NCBI GenBank assembly: GCA_913054205.1
Contig: CAJXJM010000123.1
Span: forward strand, 1-7,370
Source of the DNA: an uncultured Rhodospirillaceae bacterium
Lineage (GTDB): Bacteria > Pseudomonadota > Alphaproteobacteria > Rhodospirillales > UBA2165
Reading direction: 5' to 3'
Length of the DNA stretch: 7,370 nt
Each line of letters begins with the position of its first letter. Position 1 is the first letter of the stretch. The position numbers and the translations under genes were made by a program. Below, one piece after another: positions 1 to 4,606 of the stretch. The notes under the pieces are model-generated. The model searched no databases. It saw only the letters and a list, made by a program, of their open reading frames with translations, and was not told where the DNA came from.

Positions 1-46
1 TAGGATGATTACTTTGAATTTTCAATAACACTAAAAAAACACTTGA

Positions 47-75
47 TTATTATAATAAATATCAGGATATATAAT
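47..75 (+). promoter_or_regulatory. Possible promoter for the first gene pair
   Basis: The first 99 bases are AT-rich and hold no gene. A perfect TATAAT lies at 70-75 and a second at 51-56. The sequence 17 bases upstream of the 70-75 box (TTATTA, 47-52) is a poor -35 match, while the better TTGATT at 43-48 sits 21 bases away, which is too far for a normal sigma-70 spacer. Such boxes are frequent by chance in AT-rich DNA, so this is only a candidate. Confidence 0.3.
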
Positions 76-99
76 ACAAAAAATACTGAAAGGACAAAA

Positions 100-342
100 A
101 TGAGTAATTTTATCCCATATGCAACACTAAATCTTGATTATCTGACCGCACAACGACGAGTAGGACAGTGGCGGAAATCAGCCGAAAAATTTAGCGTTTG
201 GCTCGGCGATGCCGTAGATGTCTGGCTCGATCGTCTCATGGCAGATGCACCGGACGCCTCCGACCTAAATCAAGCGCGCCTTGATCTCAACATTTACGGC
301 GGTAAAATTGACTTCGAAAGGCGAGAACCATGGTGTTTCTAG
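100..342 (+). CDS. Small protein of unknown function (80 aa)
   Basis: I do not recognise a family. The ATG at 100 is chosen over an in-frame ATG at 43 because an SD-like AAAGGA (89-94) lies just before it and the 19 extra residues would be Ile/Asn/Thr-rich translation of the AT-rich leader. The protein is soluble-looking, with no membrane segment or signal peptide. It contains several Trp residues (43, 47, 57 and 78) and an Asp-rich middle (DAVDVWLDRLMADAPDASDL) that could form amphipathic helices. Its end overlaps the next gene by 13 bases, so the two are probably co-transcribed and translationally coupled. There is no marker to show whether it is a phage, plasmid or ordinary chromosomal gene. 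Function unknown. Confidence 0.6.
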   Translation: MSNFIPYATLNLDYLTAQRRVGQWRKSAEKFSVWLGDAVDVWLDRLMADAPDASDLNQARLDLNIYGGKIDFERREPWCF

Positions 343-788
343 ATAAATACACAGCGGTTGATGTCGAACGAGACGTTAGTCAGGATGCCCTTGAAAAAGC
401 CAAGCATAAATTGATCTCCGCCATCAACGCGCAAATCGACAATGTGAAAAATCCGGGACAACTTAATAACCGCGGTAAACCGATCCGTGACTGGTCGTTT
501 CGCAACGATGCTGGCGATCTCTATACTCAGATAAGATTTGGCACCCGGCCTATCGAGTTTTCAACCGGCAAGTCTTTCGCCATTGCCGCATCGGAAGATC
601 TGATCCCGTTTTATACCGACGTTATCGAAGCGGTTGAGGCCGGAGAGCTTGACGACATCATTGATGCTGCTCGGAAAATTGGCGCCCGTGGACACGGCCG
701 GCGGCATGGCAGACATGGCGGCGATGCAAATGGGCGCAGCCGAAGAGGAAGGCGCCATGAACGTCATGAAATCCAGGGTGAATCATAA
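330..788 (+). CDS. Unknown protein, probably frameshifted near its 3' end
   Basis: No family recognised. The ATG at 330 follows AAAGG (317-321) at a suitable distance and lies inside the end of the preceding gene. Residues 1 to about 115 look like a normal soluble alpha/beta protein (Lys/Ala-rich helix near 20-35, then segments with KPIRDWSF and YTQIRFGTRPIEF, then an acidic helix EAVEAGELDDIIDAARK). After about residue 117 the frame becomes Arg/Gly/His-rich, with the rarer arginine codons AGA, AGG, CGA and CGG and G-dominated second codon positions. That is typical of a wrong frame. The +1 frame is open from 604 to a TAA at 793-795 and encodes a normal-looking Ala/Met/Glu-rich tail there. 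The intact product is therefore probably about 154 aa, ending at 795. The cause could be a sequencing error, a real mutation or programmed frameshifting. Confidence 0.55.
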   Translation: MVFLDKYTAVDVERDVSQDALEKAKHKLISAINAQIDNVKNPGQLNNRGKPIRDWSFRNDAGDLYTQIRFGTRPIEFSTGKSFAIAASEDLIPFYTDVIEAVEAGELDDIIDAARKIGARGHGRRHGRHGGDANGRSRRGRRHERHEIQGES

Positions 789-795
789 ATTCTAA
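682..795 (+). other. Alternative-frame C-terminal tail of the preceding gene
   Basis: Read in the frame starting at 682, this stretch gives LAPVDTAGGMADMAAMQMG followed by an acidic AAEEEGAMNV segment and a basic end KSRVNHKF, stopping at 793-795. Second codon positions are mixed and third positions are GC-biased, as in a real coding frame. The annotated frame through the same bases shows neither property. The switch point is probably near the G/C cluster at 681-689, where one surplus base would explain the change. It is listed separately because it may be the true C-terminus of the 330 gene. Confidence 0.45.
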
Positions 796-814
796 AAGCT
801 GAATGTAGCAGGCG

Positions 815-1426
815 CTAATTGTCCGTCAGGGCGAGTTTTGCGCCAAACGCTGCGAAAGCACCGGCAAAGCTCCGTTGCACCCATTTTGTGATTTGCGGTG
901 ATGAAGTGACGTAGGCGCTAACTTTGGCTGCCGCCAGTCCGTATAGAATAAAGATACCCAAGGTCATGGCCATAAAGATTGCGCTCATATTTATCATTAG
1001 CGGCAAAGGATTGGTTTCGCCTGCAGGCACGAATTGCGGTAAAAAAGCCAGGAAGAAAATCGATAGCTTCGGATTGAGGATGTTCACCAGAAAGCCTCCA
1101 AAACACACACGTGTCATGCTTGCCTGATTTTGTGGACGATCAATGTTGAGGCTTCCACTTTGCCGCCATATCCCCCAGGCGAGATACAGCAGATACGCGA
1201 CACCGATAAATTTGAAAGTTTGAAAAATCACCGCACTGGTGTGCAGCAGGGCGGCAATACCTAACAGGCTGGCGGCAATATGCGGCAAGATGCCGAGCGT
1301 ACAGCCCGTTGCTGCAATGACGCTTTCGAGGCTACCCCGAAATAAACCATGCGACAGCGTATAGATCACGCCGGTACCGGGTACCAAAACGACAATCAGC
1401 GAGGTAATATAAAAATCGAGAGTCAT
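815..1426 (-). CDS. LysE/RhtB-family amino-acid exporter
   Basis: This is an inner-membrane protein of about the usual family length (203 aa; LysE/RhtB exporters are about 200-210). The N-terminal hydrophobic segment carries VPGTGVIYTLSHGLFRG (15-31), a variant of the family Pro-Gly-Pro motif with PGT in place of PGP. The second signature, NILNPKLSIFFLAFLPQFV (115-133), is textbook LysE family. About six hydrophobic segments are visible (roughly 4-22, 38-62, 66-88, 108-132, 142-165 and 185-200). The family exports amino acids or related small amines by proton-motive force; the substrate cannot be told from sequence. The ATG at 1426 has only a weak upstream AAGG. The gene lies 23 bases after the acetyltransferase stop on the same strand, so it is probably the last gene of the hydratase operon. 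It ends convergent with the unknown gene pair, with no clear terminator between them. Confidence 0.9.
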   Translation of the reverse strand: MTLDFYITSLIVVLVPGTGVIYTLSHGLFRGSLESVIAATGCTLGILPHIAASLLGIAALLHTSAVIFQTFKFIGVAYLLYLAWGIWRQSGSLNIDRPQNQASMTRVCFGGFLVNILNPKLSIFFLAFLPQFVPAGETNPLPLMINMSAIFMAMTLGIFILYGLAAAKVSAYVTSSPQITKWVQRSFAGAFAAFGAKLALTDN

Positions 1427-1449
1427 GTCCGTTATCTTACCTTAAGGTG

Positions 1450-1938
1450 TTAGTCTTGTAGCCATTTATACATAACCAATGCATCGACATAGTCCTTTGT
1501 GGGGTGAAGAAAAGCTTTTGGCAAAAGTCCAATTGTTTCAAACCCCAGTTTGTTCCACAACCGAACGGCACCTTCATTGGTAGATGCGACAAAATTGAAC
1601 TGCATCGCTTTGTAGCCTAATTCCAGTGCCATTTTTTGGGAATGCTCACACATCGCTATTGCCAGGCCTCTGCCCTCAGCCGTTGAAGACACCATGTAGC
1701 CGCAATTGCAAACATGACCGCCTGGTCCCGCCTGGTTCGGTTTCAAATAGTATGTCCCCAATATTTGACCGTCTACCAGGACAACAAATGTCTTTTCAGG
1801 CACCTGCATCCAAATATGCATCGCTTCATCTTTTGTGGTGGTTCTTGAATAAGCATAAGTTTCACCCGCCGATACAATCTCTTCAAATATCGGCCAAATC
1901 GCTGCGAAATCCGCTTCCGTCGCTTCTCTGATCTTCAC
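1450..1938 (-). CDS. GNAT-family N-acetyltransferase
   Basis: This 162-aa single-domain GNAT protein is expected to transfer an acetyl group from acetyl-CoA to an amine. The start MKIREATEADFAAIWPIF is typical of the fold. The acetyl-CoA loop is GYMVSSTAEGRGLAIAMCEH (80-99), with R90-G91-L92-A93-I94-A95 in the R/Q-x-x-G-x-G/A position, where Ala replaces one usual Gly. The later STNEGAVRLWNKLGF (119-133) is motif B, and the end HPTKDYVDALVMYKWL resembles the amino-acid acetyltransferase group that includes yeast Mpr1 (azetidine-2-carboxylate acetyltransferase); this is similarity by memory only. The start codon is GTG at 1938, 7 bases after the hydratase subunit stop. It has no good SD, so it probably depends on translational coupling. 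Together with the exporter downstream it could form an acetylate-and-export pair for an amine. Confidence 0.88.
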   Translation of the reverse strand: MKIREATEADFAAIWPIFEEIVSAGETYAYSRTTTKDEAMHIWMQVPEKTFVVLVDGQILGTYYLKPNQAGPGGHVCNCGYMVSSTAEGRGLAIAMCEHSQKMALELGYKAMQFNFVASTNEGAVRLWNKLGFETIGLLPKAFLHPTKDYVDALVMYKWLQD

Positions 1939-1945
1939 GGGATGA

Positions 1946-2608
1946 TCAATTGGCGCTTGGCACCGTCACACCGACCAGACAATCGCGGGTAATGAGTTCG
2001 CAAAGCCGTTCCTCGCTCCAGTCTTCGGTGCCTTCAGGTCTTGCCGGCAAGACGAGATAGCGCATATCGGCATTACTATCGTGCACGCGGACGGTGACGG
2101 TATCTGGAATGATCGTGCCGAACTCCTGCATGACAGCGCGCGGCTCATTGACCGCACGAGAGCGGTAGGTTTTGCTTTTATACCAATCCGGCGGTAGCCC
2201 GAGAATCGGGCGCGGGTAACATGAACACAGCGTACAGACAATGAGATTGTGGATTTTGTCGGTGTTCTCAACGACAACCAACACAGCCTCTCCCATCGGG
2301 ACATCAAACTCCTCAACGGCTTTAGAACCATCTTTCAGCAGCTGCGCTTTATAATCAGGATCGGTCCACGCTTTAACGACGATTTGCGCGCCAATTTCTG
2401 CGCCGCGAGAATCCATGAAATCGAGGCGTTCCTGCACATCGCCTGCTTTGACGATTTCTTTTTCGACCAGGAGTTGGCGGATGGCTTCCACCATCAATGG
2501 GTAATGACTTGTTTCATCAACATCATGGCGGCTGTCATCGGCGTAGTTGAGCGGCGAGCCGTCTTCTTTGTGGCCATGATCATGGTCATGATCTTGGTGT
2601 GGGCTCAT
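1946..2608 (-). CDS. nthA: Cobalt-type nitrile hydratase alpha / thiocyanate hydrolase gamma subunit
   Basis: This is the metal-binding catalytic subunit (220 aa from the ATG at 2608). The claw is V-C125-T-L-C128-S-C130. Thr after the first Cys marks the cobalt type (iron enzymes have Ser), and the second and third cysteines are normally oxidised to sulfinate and sulfenate. Downstream, ILGLPPDWYKS, DSNADMRYLVLPARPEGTEDWSEE and TRDCLVGV are family landmarks. The N-terminus is His/Asp-rich (HQDHDHDHGH, 4-13). Residue 133, right after CYP, is Arg; most nitrile hydratases have Trp here (Trp117 in Rhodococcus N-771), while thiocyanate hydrolase gamma has Arg136, as I recall. The Gln expected near residue 105 (N-771 Gln90) is also absent (PMGE). 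The reaction is hydration of a nitrile to an amide, or possibly thiocyanate hydrolysis. The ATG at 2608 is preferred over one 7 codons upstream because AAAAGGAG sits 7 bases before it and it forms an ATGA overlap with the previous gene. Confidence 0.93.
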   Translation of the reverse strand: MSPHQDHDHDHGHKEDGSPLNYADDSRHDVDETSHYPLMVEAIRQLLVEKEIVKAGDVQERLDFMDSRGAEIGAQIVVKAWTDPDYKAQLLKDGSKAVEEFDVPMGEAVLVVVENTDKIHNLIVCTLCSCYPRPILGLPPDWYKSKTYRSRAVNEPRAVMQEFGTIIPDTVTVRVHDSNADMRYLVLPARPEGTEDWSEERLCELITRDCLVGVTVPSAN

Positions 2609-2913
2609 GATTTGTCTCCTTTTAGCCAATGTTCAAAAATCTCGATATCCAGGGTGTCAGCCTTTGGGCCGTCATAGTCTTCCCAGATATCCGTTTGATT
2701 GAATCTCACGCGATAAAGATGACGTTTTGGTAGACCCTGCATTCCGTAGGCTCGCTCTTCCGGGTTGGCAAAGGCGCCGCAATAGCGCTCGATCACGCCG
2801 GTTTTGCCTTTGATGTAATTTGGTACTCGGCGATGGCCCGGCGGGTGGGCAACGATGATGCCAACAGAATCACCGGTTTGATACATTGGATTTTCTGGCG
2901 AGGCTTCGGTCAT
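2605..2913 (-). CDS. Nitrile hydratase beta, C-terminal-half subunit (SH3-like)
   Basis: This 102-aa protein corresponds only to the C-terminal domain of nitrile hydratase beta, and to the alpha subunit of thiocyanate hydrolase. It starts with YQTGDSVGII (11-20), the first strand of the SH3-like barrel. HPPGHRRVPNYIKGKTG (23-39) follows and matches the family GHxRxPxYxRGKxG signature; R29 sits where the beta Arg contacting the oxidised cysteines is expected. YRVRFNQTDIW (67-77) and an acidic end LDIEIFEHWL complete the domain. In the complex it packs on the claw subunit and completes the active site. The ATG at 2913 overlaps the preceding stop as ATGA and has GGAGG about 7 bases upstream within that gene. 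Its own TGA overlaps the ATG of the catalytic subunit in the same way. Split rather than truncated: start, SD and stop are all intact. Confidence 0.9.
   Translation of the reverse strand: MTEASPENPMYQTGDSVGIIVAHPPGHRRVPNYIKGKTGVIERYCGAFANPEERAYGMQGLPKRHLYRVRFNQTDIWEDYDGPKADTLDIEIFEHWLKGDKS
2609..2623 (-). promoter_or_regulatory. Strong SD deciding the catalytic-subunit start
   Basis: On the minus strand AAAAGGAG (2623-2616) is followed by a 7-base spacer and the ATG at 2608-2606. An alternative ATG at 2629 has no comparable site at this spacing and would give a longer overlap with the upstream gene. The site therefore fixes the start at the His-rich MSPHQDHDHD end. Confidence 0.75.
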
Positions 2914-3215
2914 TTTTTTGCCTCCAACCCAGCTTTAATTTTTTCCATGCGCTCATCGATCTCAGCCCGCGTCAGCAAATTTGTTTCTTCGAGCAAAATC
3001 AGGATACCTGCCATCCAGCGTTCGTAATACGGCAGATTGTATTTCTCGGGAGGTAAACTCTCCATGGAGCGGCGCATCATGTCGATGTTATAGTGACCGC
3101 GCGAGCCAATAGCGCCGTGAATCGCCGTTAGCATTTTTGCCCACGGGGCCGCGTCTTCATCTATGATTTCAAGATCTCCCGCCGGCAAGCCGCCGAGATC
3201 GTTTTGTTGGCGCAC
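2910..3215 (-). CDS. Nitrile hydratase beta, N-terminal-half subunit
   Basis: This 101-aa helical protein corresponds to the N-terminal half of nitrile hydratase beta, and to the beta subunit of thiocyanate hydrolase. DLGG (6-9) near the start matches the hDxGG opening of beta chains. YNIDMMRRSMESLPPEKY (42-59) and LPYYERWMAGILILLEE (61-77) match the F-x-LDEFRxxIERMxPxxY ... YYexW region; R48 is in place of the conserved beta Arg near the claw. Nitrile hydratase activator proteins share this fold, so an activator is the main alternative, but the DLGG start and the adjoining C-terminal-half gene favour a structural subunit. The start is GTG at 3215, with AGGGAGG 6 bases upstream. It is the first gene of the operon. 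Confidence 0.87.
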   Translation of the reverse strand: MRQQNDLGGLPAGDLEIIDEDAAPWAKMLTAIHGAIGSRGHYNIDMMRRSMESLPPEKYNLPYYERWMAGILILLEETNLLTRAEIDERMEKIKAGLEAKK

Positions 3216-3227
3216 AATATTCCTCCC

Positions 3228-3246
3228 TTTATCTTATAACGATAAA
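3228..3246. promoter_or_regulatory. Inverted repeat in front of the hydratase operon
   Basis: TTTATC (3228-3233) and GATAAA (3241-3246) are perfect 6-base inverted arms around a 7-base spacer, TTATAAC. The site lies just upstream of the SD of the first hydratase gene, between that operon and the divergent 3303 gene, so an operator is possible. It is short and AT-rich, and chance is a serious alternative. No convincing -35/-10 pair was found for the hydratase operon on the minus strand. Confidence 0.22.
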
Positions 3247-3250
3247 TTTA

Positions 3251-3281
3251 TTGTAACGAATTCGGCAATTAGGTCTATAAT
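3251..3281 (+). promoter_or_regulatory. Candidate sigma-70 promoter for the 3303 gene
   Basis: A perfect TATAAT lies at 3276-3281 with TTGTAA at 3251-3256 (four of six matches to TTGACA). The 19-base spacer is slightly long. The box lies 21 bases before the start codon, leaving room for a short leader with the SD AGGAG (3291-3295). Confidence 0.45.
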
Positions 3282-3302
3282 TAAACTGTCAGGAGATATC
3301 AG

Positions 3303-3680
3303 ATGTCTTCATTTAAACGTCCAGCAATATTTGTACTTACTGTTTTCGGAATTGCAATAGCCGGGGCTTTTTTCGTGCAGAATCATGTGACTCTTTCACC
3401 TGCAGTGGCGCGCCATGCAGTTATTGAAGATTGTTTCCTCAAAAATTTCAAGCGCGATGCTGCGGGTAAGGCGATGGCCCAGGATAAATTGACAAGGATC
3501 TGCGCCGCCACCGTGGCCGATTATCAGAAGAAATTACGTATAGATGGTATGTCGAAGGACCAAATAAGCCGATCGACGGAAACGGTGGAGTACGGTTCCT
3601 ATAAAAAAACATTAAAAATCATTAGGCCGTGTCCCAATAAGAAAACGCCTAAAAAGAAAGAAAAATATCAAGTTTCTTAA
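3303..3680 (+). CDS. Small membrane-anchored protein of unknown function (125 aa)
   Basis: The family is not recognised. The ATG at 3303 has AGGAG 7 bases upstream. A short basic N-terminus (MSSFKR) precedes a hydrophobic helix at about 7-25 (IFVLTVFGIAIAGAFFV), so the protein is either anchored in the inner membrane or carries an uncleaved signal. There is no lipobox Cys; cleavage by signal peptidase I is possible but no strong site is evident. The rest, about 95 residues, would face the periplasm. It holds three Cys (44, 67 and 110), of which 44 and 67 could pair, and ends in a strongly basic tail (PNKKTPKKKEKYQ). It is transcribed divergently from the hydratase operon and closed by its own hairpin, so it is probably a single-gene unit. 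Nothing links it functionally to either enzyme system. Confidence 0.75.
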   Translation: MSSFKRPAIFVLTVFGIAIAGAFFVQNHVTLSPAVARHAVIEDCFLKNFKRDAAGKAMAQDKLTRICAATVADYQKKLRIDGMSKDQISRSTETVEYGSYKKTLKIIRPCPNKKTPKKKEKYQVS

Positions 3681-3681
3681 A

Positions 3682-3702
3682 AAAAGGTACCCGGTACCTT
3701 TT
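3682..3702 (+). terminator. Hairpin terminator after the 3303 gene
   Basis: AAAAGGTAC (3682-3690) and GTACCTTTT (3694-3702) form a perfect 9-bp stem with a CCG loop, starting one base after the stop codon. The T-run is only four long and is part of the stem, so it is weaker than a classic terminator. The symmetric A/T flanks would let it work in either direction. Confidence 0.65.
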
Positions 3703-3829
3703 AAATAATCCTTTTGAATCAATGAGATAGAATTTTAGGGGTCTATTTTGACTATTTTAGTGATATTTCAGATCAGAATAAAATTTTATATTTTAATATT
3801 TCAATTTGCATAAATAACTTTAGAAAACC

Positions 3830-3858
3830 TTTCTTATTTAAATTAAAGCAGGTATAAA
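3830..3858 (+). promoter_or_regulatory. Weak promoter candidate for the GntR-Mo hydroxylase operon
   Basis: TTTCTT (3830-3835) and TATAAA (3853-3858) are separated by 17 bases and lie 30 bases before the regulator start. The -35 match is poor. It is the best spaced pair I found in this gap, and transcription through the closely packed genes to 7370 would have to begin in this region. Confidence 0.3.
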
Positions 3859-3863
3859 ATTAC

Positions 3864-3874
3864 ATATCTGATAT
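3864..3874. promoter_or_regulatory. Possible GntR operator
   Basis: ATATC-T-GATAT is a perfect palindrome of two 5-base arms around one base, just downstream of the candidate -10 and 14 bases before the regulator ATG. FCD-type GntR regulators usually bind short AT-rich palindromes near their own gene, so autoregulation is plausible. It overlaps one of the TGATATTTCA repeats. Confidence 0.3.
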
Positions 3875-3888
3875 TTCACAAGGTAATT

Positions 3889-4575
3889 ATGCTAGATAAT
3901 TCGGCAAATGAGCTTCAAGTAGAGAACGGTTCCGGTCTTATCCGGGATGGCGTTTATGAGAAAATACGCGCTGATATTCTCGCTTGTGTTTTGGCGCCTG
4001 GCGCGCGGGTTTTCGAAAACGATCTCGCGAAACGCTACAATGTAAGTAAGTCGCCGGTTCGCGATGCGCTTTTGCGCCTGCAGGAACAAGGCTTGATCGA
4101 AGTATTGCCGCGCAAAGGCTATCTCATTCGGCCGATCTCTATTGGCGATGCCCACGATCTTTATGAAATGCGTTTATTGCTTGAGAAATCCTGCATCCGC
4201 CGTGCGTGTGATAATGCCAGCGACGAAGGACTGGCATCCCTTGATAGATTTAGATCGGTTGAGAACGGCGATCTTGCCCATTGGGTGACCTATAACAGAG
4301 ATTTCCATCGCCGCATTGCGGAACTATCTGGTAATGGACGGATGGCAAAAATGGCGGAAGAGGTCATTGATCAATTTGATCGGCTTACATTTGTCGGCGT
4401 GTCAAATGCGCCAACCGCTGCAGCGTCTGAAAAATTTGTCGCCGAGCATTGCGAGATTATCGATGCATTGCAGGCGAGAGACCGCTCGAAAGCGACCAGT
4501 TTAATCAACAAACATATTAGTAAATCTCAAAAGCGATTGTTTGCGGTTCTCGAAAATCCGCCGATCGTAGAATAA
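3889..4575 (+). CDS. GntR-family transcriptional regulator, FCD (FadR) subfamily
   Basis: This 228-aa regulator has the standard two-domain layout. The N-terminal winged helix-turn-helix spans about 18-82: YEKIRADILACVLAPGARV, then the recognition region LAKRYNVSKSPVRDALLRLQ (46-65), then the wing LPRKGYLIRP. Residues about 86-220 form the all-helical FCD ligand domain. Its usual metal site (D-x3-H, H, H) reads N136-x3-H140 (NRDFH), H187 (AEHCEI) and H209 (NKHI), so the first ligand is Asn rather than the Asp I recall for other members. These proteins normally repress catabolic genes and release DNA when an organic acid or similar ligand binds. The ATG at 3889 has AAGGT 4 bases upstream. It lies 31 bases before, and in line with, the molybdenum hydroxylase genes, with no terminator between, so it probably controls them and itself. 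Confidence 0.93.
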   Translation: MLDNSANELQVENGSGLIRDGVYEKIRADILACVLAPGARVFENDLAKRYNVSKSPVRDALLRLQEQGLIEVLPRKGYLIRPISIGDAHDLYEMRLLLEKSCIRRACDNASDEGLASLDRFRSVENGDLAHWVTYNRDFHRRIAELSGNGRMAKMAEEVIDQFDRLTFVGVSNAPTAAASEKFVAEHCEIIDALQARDRSKATSLINKHISKSQKRLFAVLENPPIVE

Positions 4576-4606
4576 AACACCAGAAAAGATATGAGGAAGG
4601 TGAAAT

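Larger units (their letters stand above)
3761..3878 (+). repeat. Three TNATATTTCA repeats upstream of the GntR gene
   Basis: TGATATTTCA occurs at 3761-3770 and 3869-3878, with TAATATTTCA at 3794-3803. The starts are 33 and 75 bases apart, near whole numbers of helical turns. The surrounding stretch (3703-3888) is very AT-rich and holds no gene. The repeats could bind the adjacent regulator or another factor, but base composition makes chance repeats likely. Confidence 0.3.

Noticed and set aside
43..99. Upstream ATG extension of the first gene
   Set aside because: It has no SD and the residues are Ile/Asn/Thr-rich translation of an AT-rich leader; the ATG at 100 has a purine-rich SD-like site.
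815..1426. Cobalt transporter serving the hydratase
   Set aside because: There is no H-x4-D-H motif of NiCoT transporters; the NxLNPK segment and length are those of LysE/RhtB exporters.
2249..2677. 142-codon open frame on the + strand across the hydratase genes
   Set aside because: It lies antisense to the well-supported catalytic and beta C-half subunits, has no family features, and follows from their codon bias.
2605..3215. Beta subunit broken by a frameshift
   Set aside because: The two halves have separate starts with SD sites, an ATGA junction and a new N-terminal segment, and split beta chains are known in this family.
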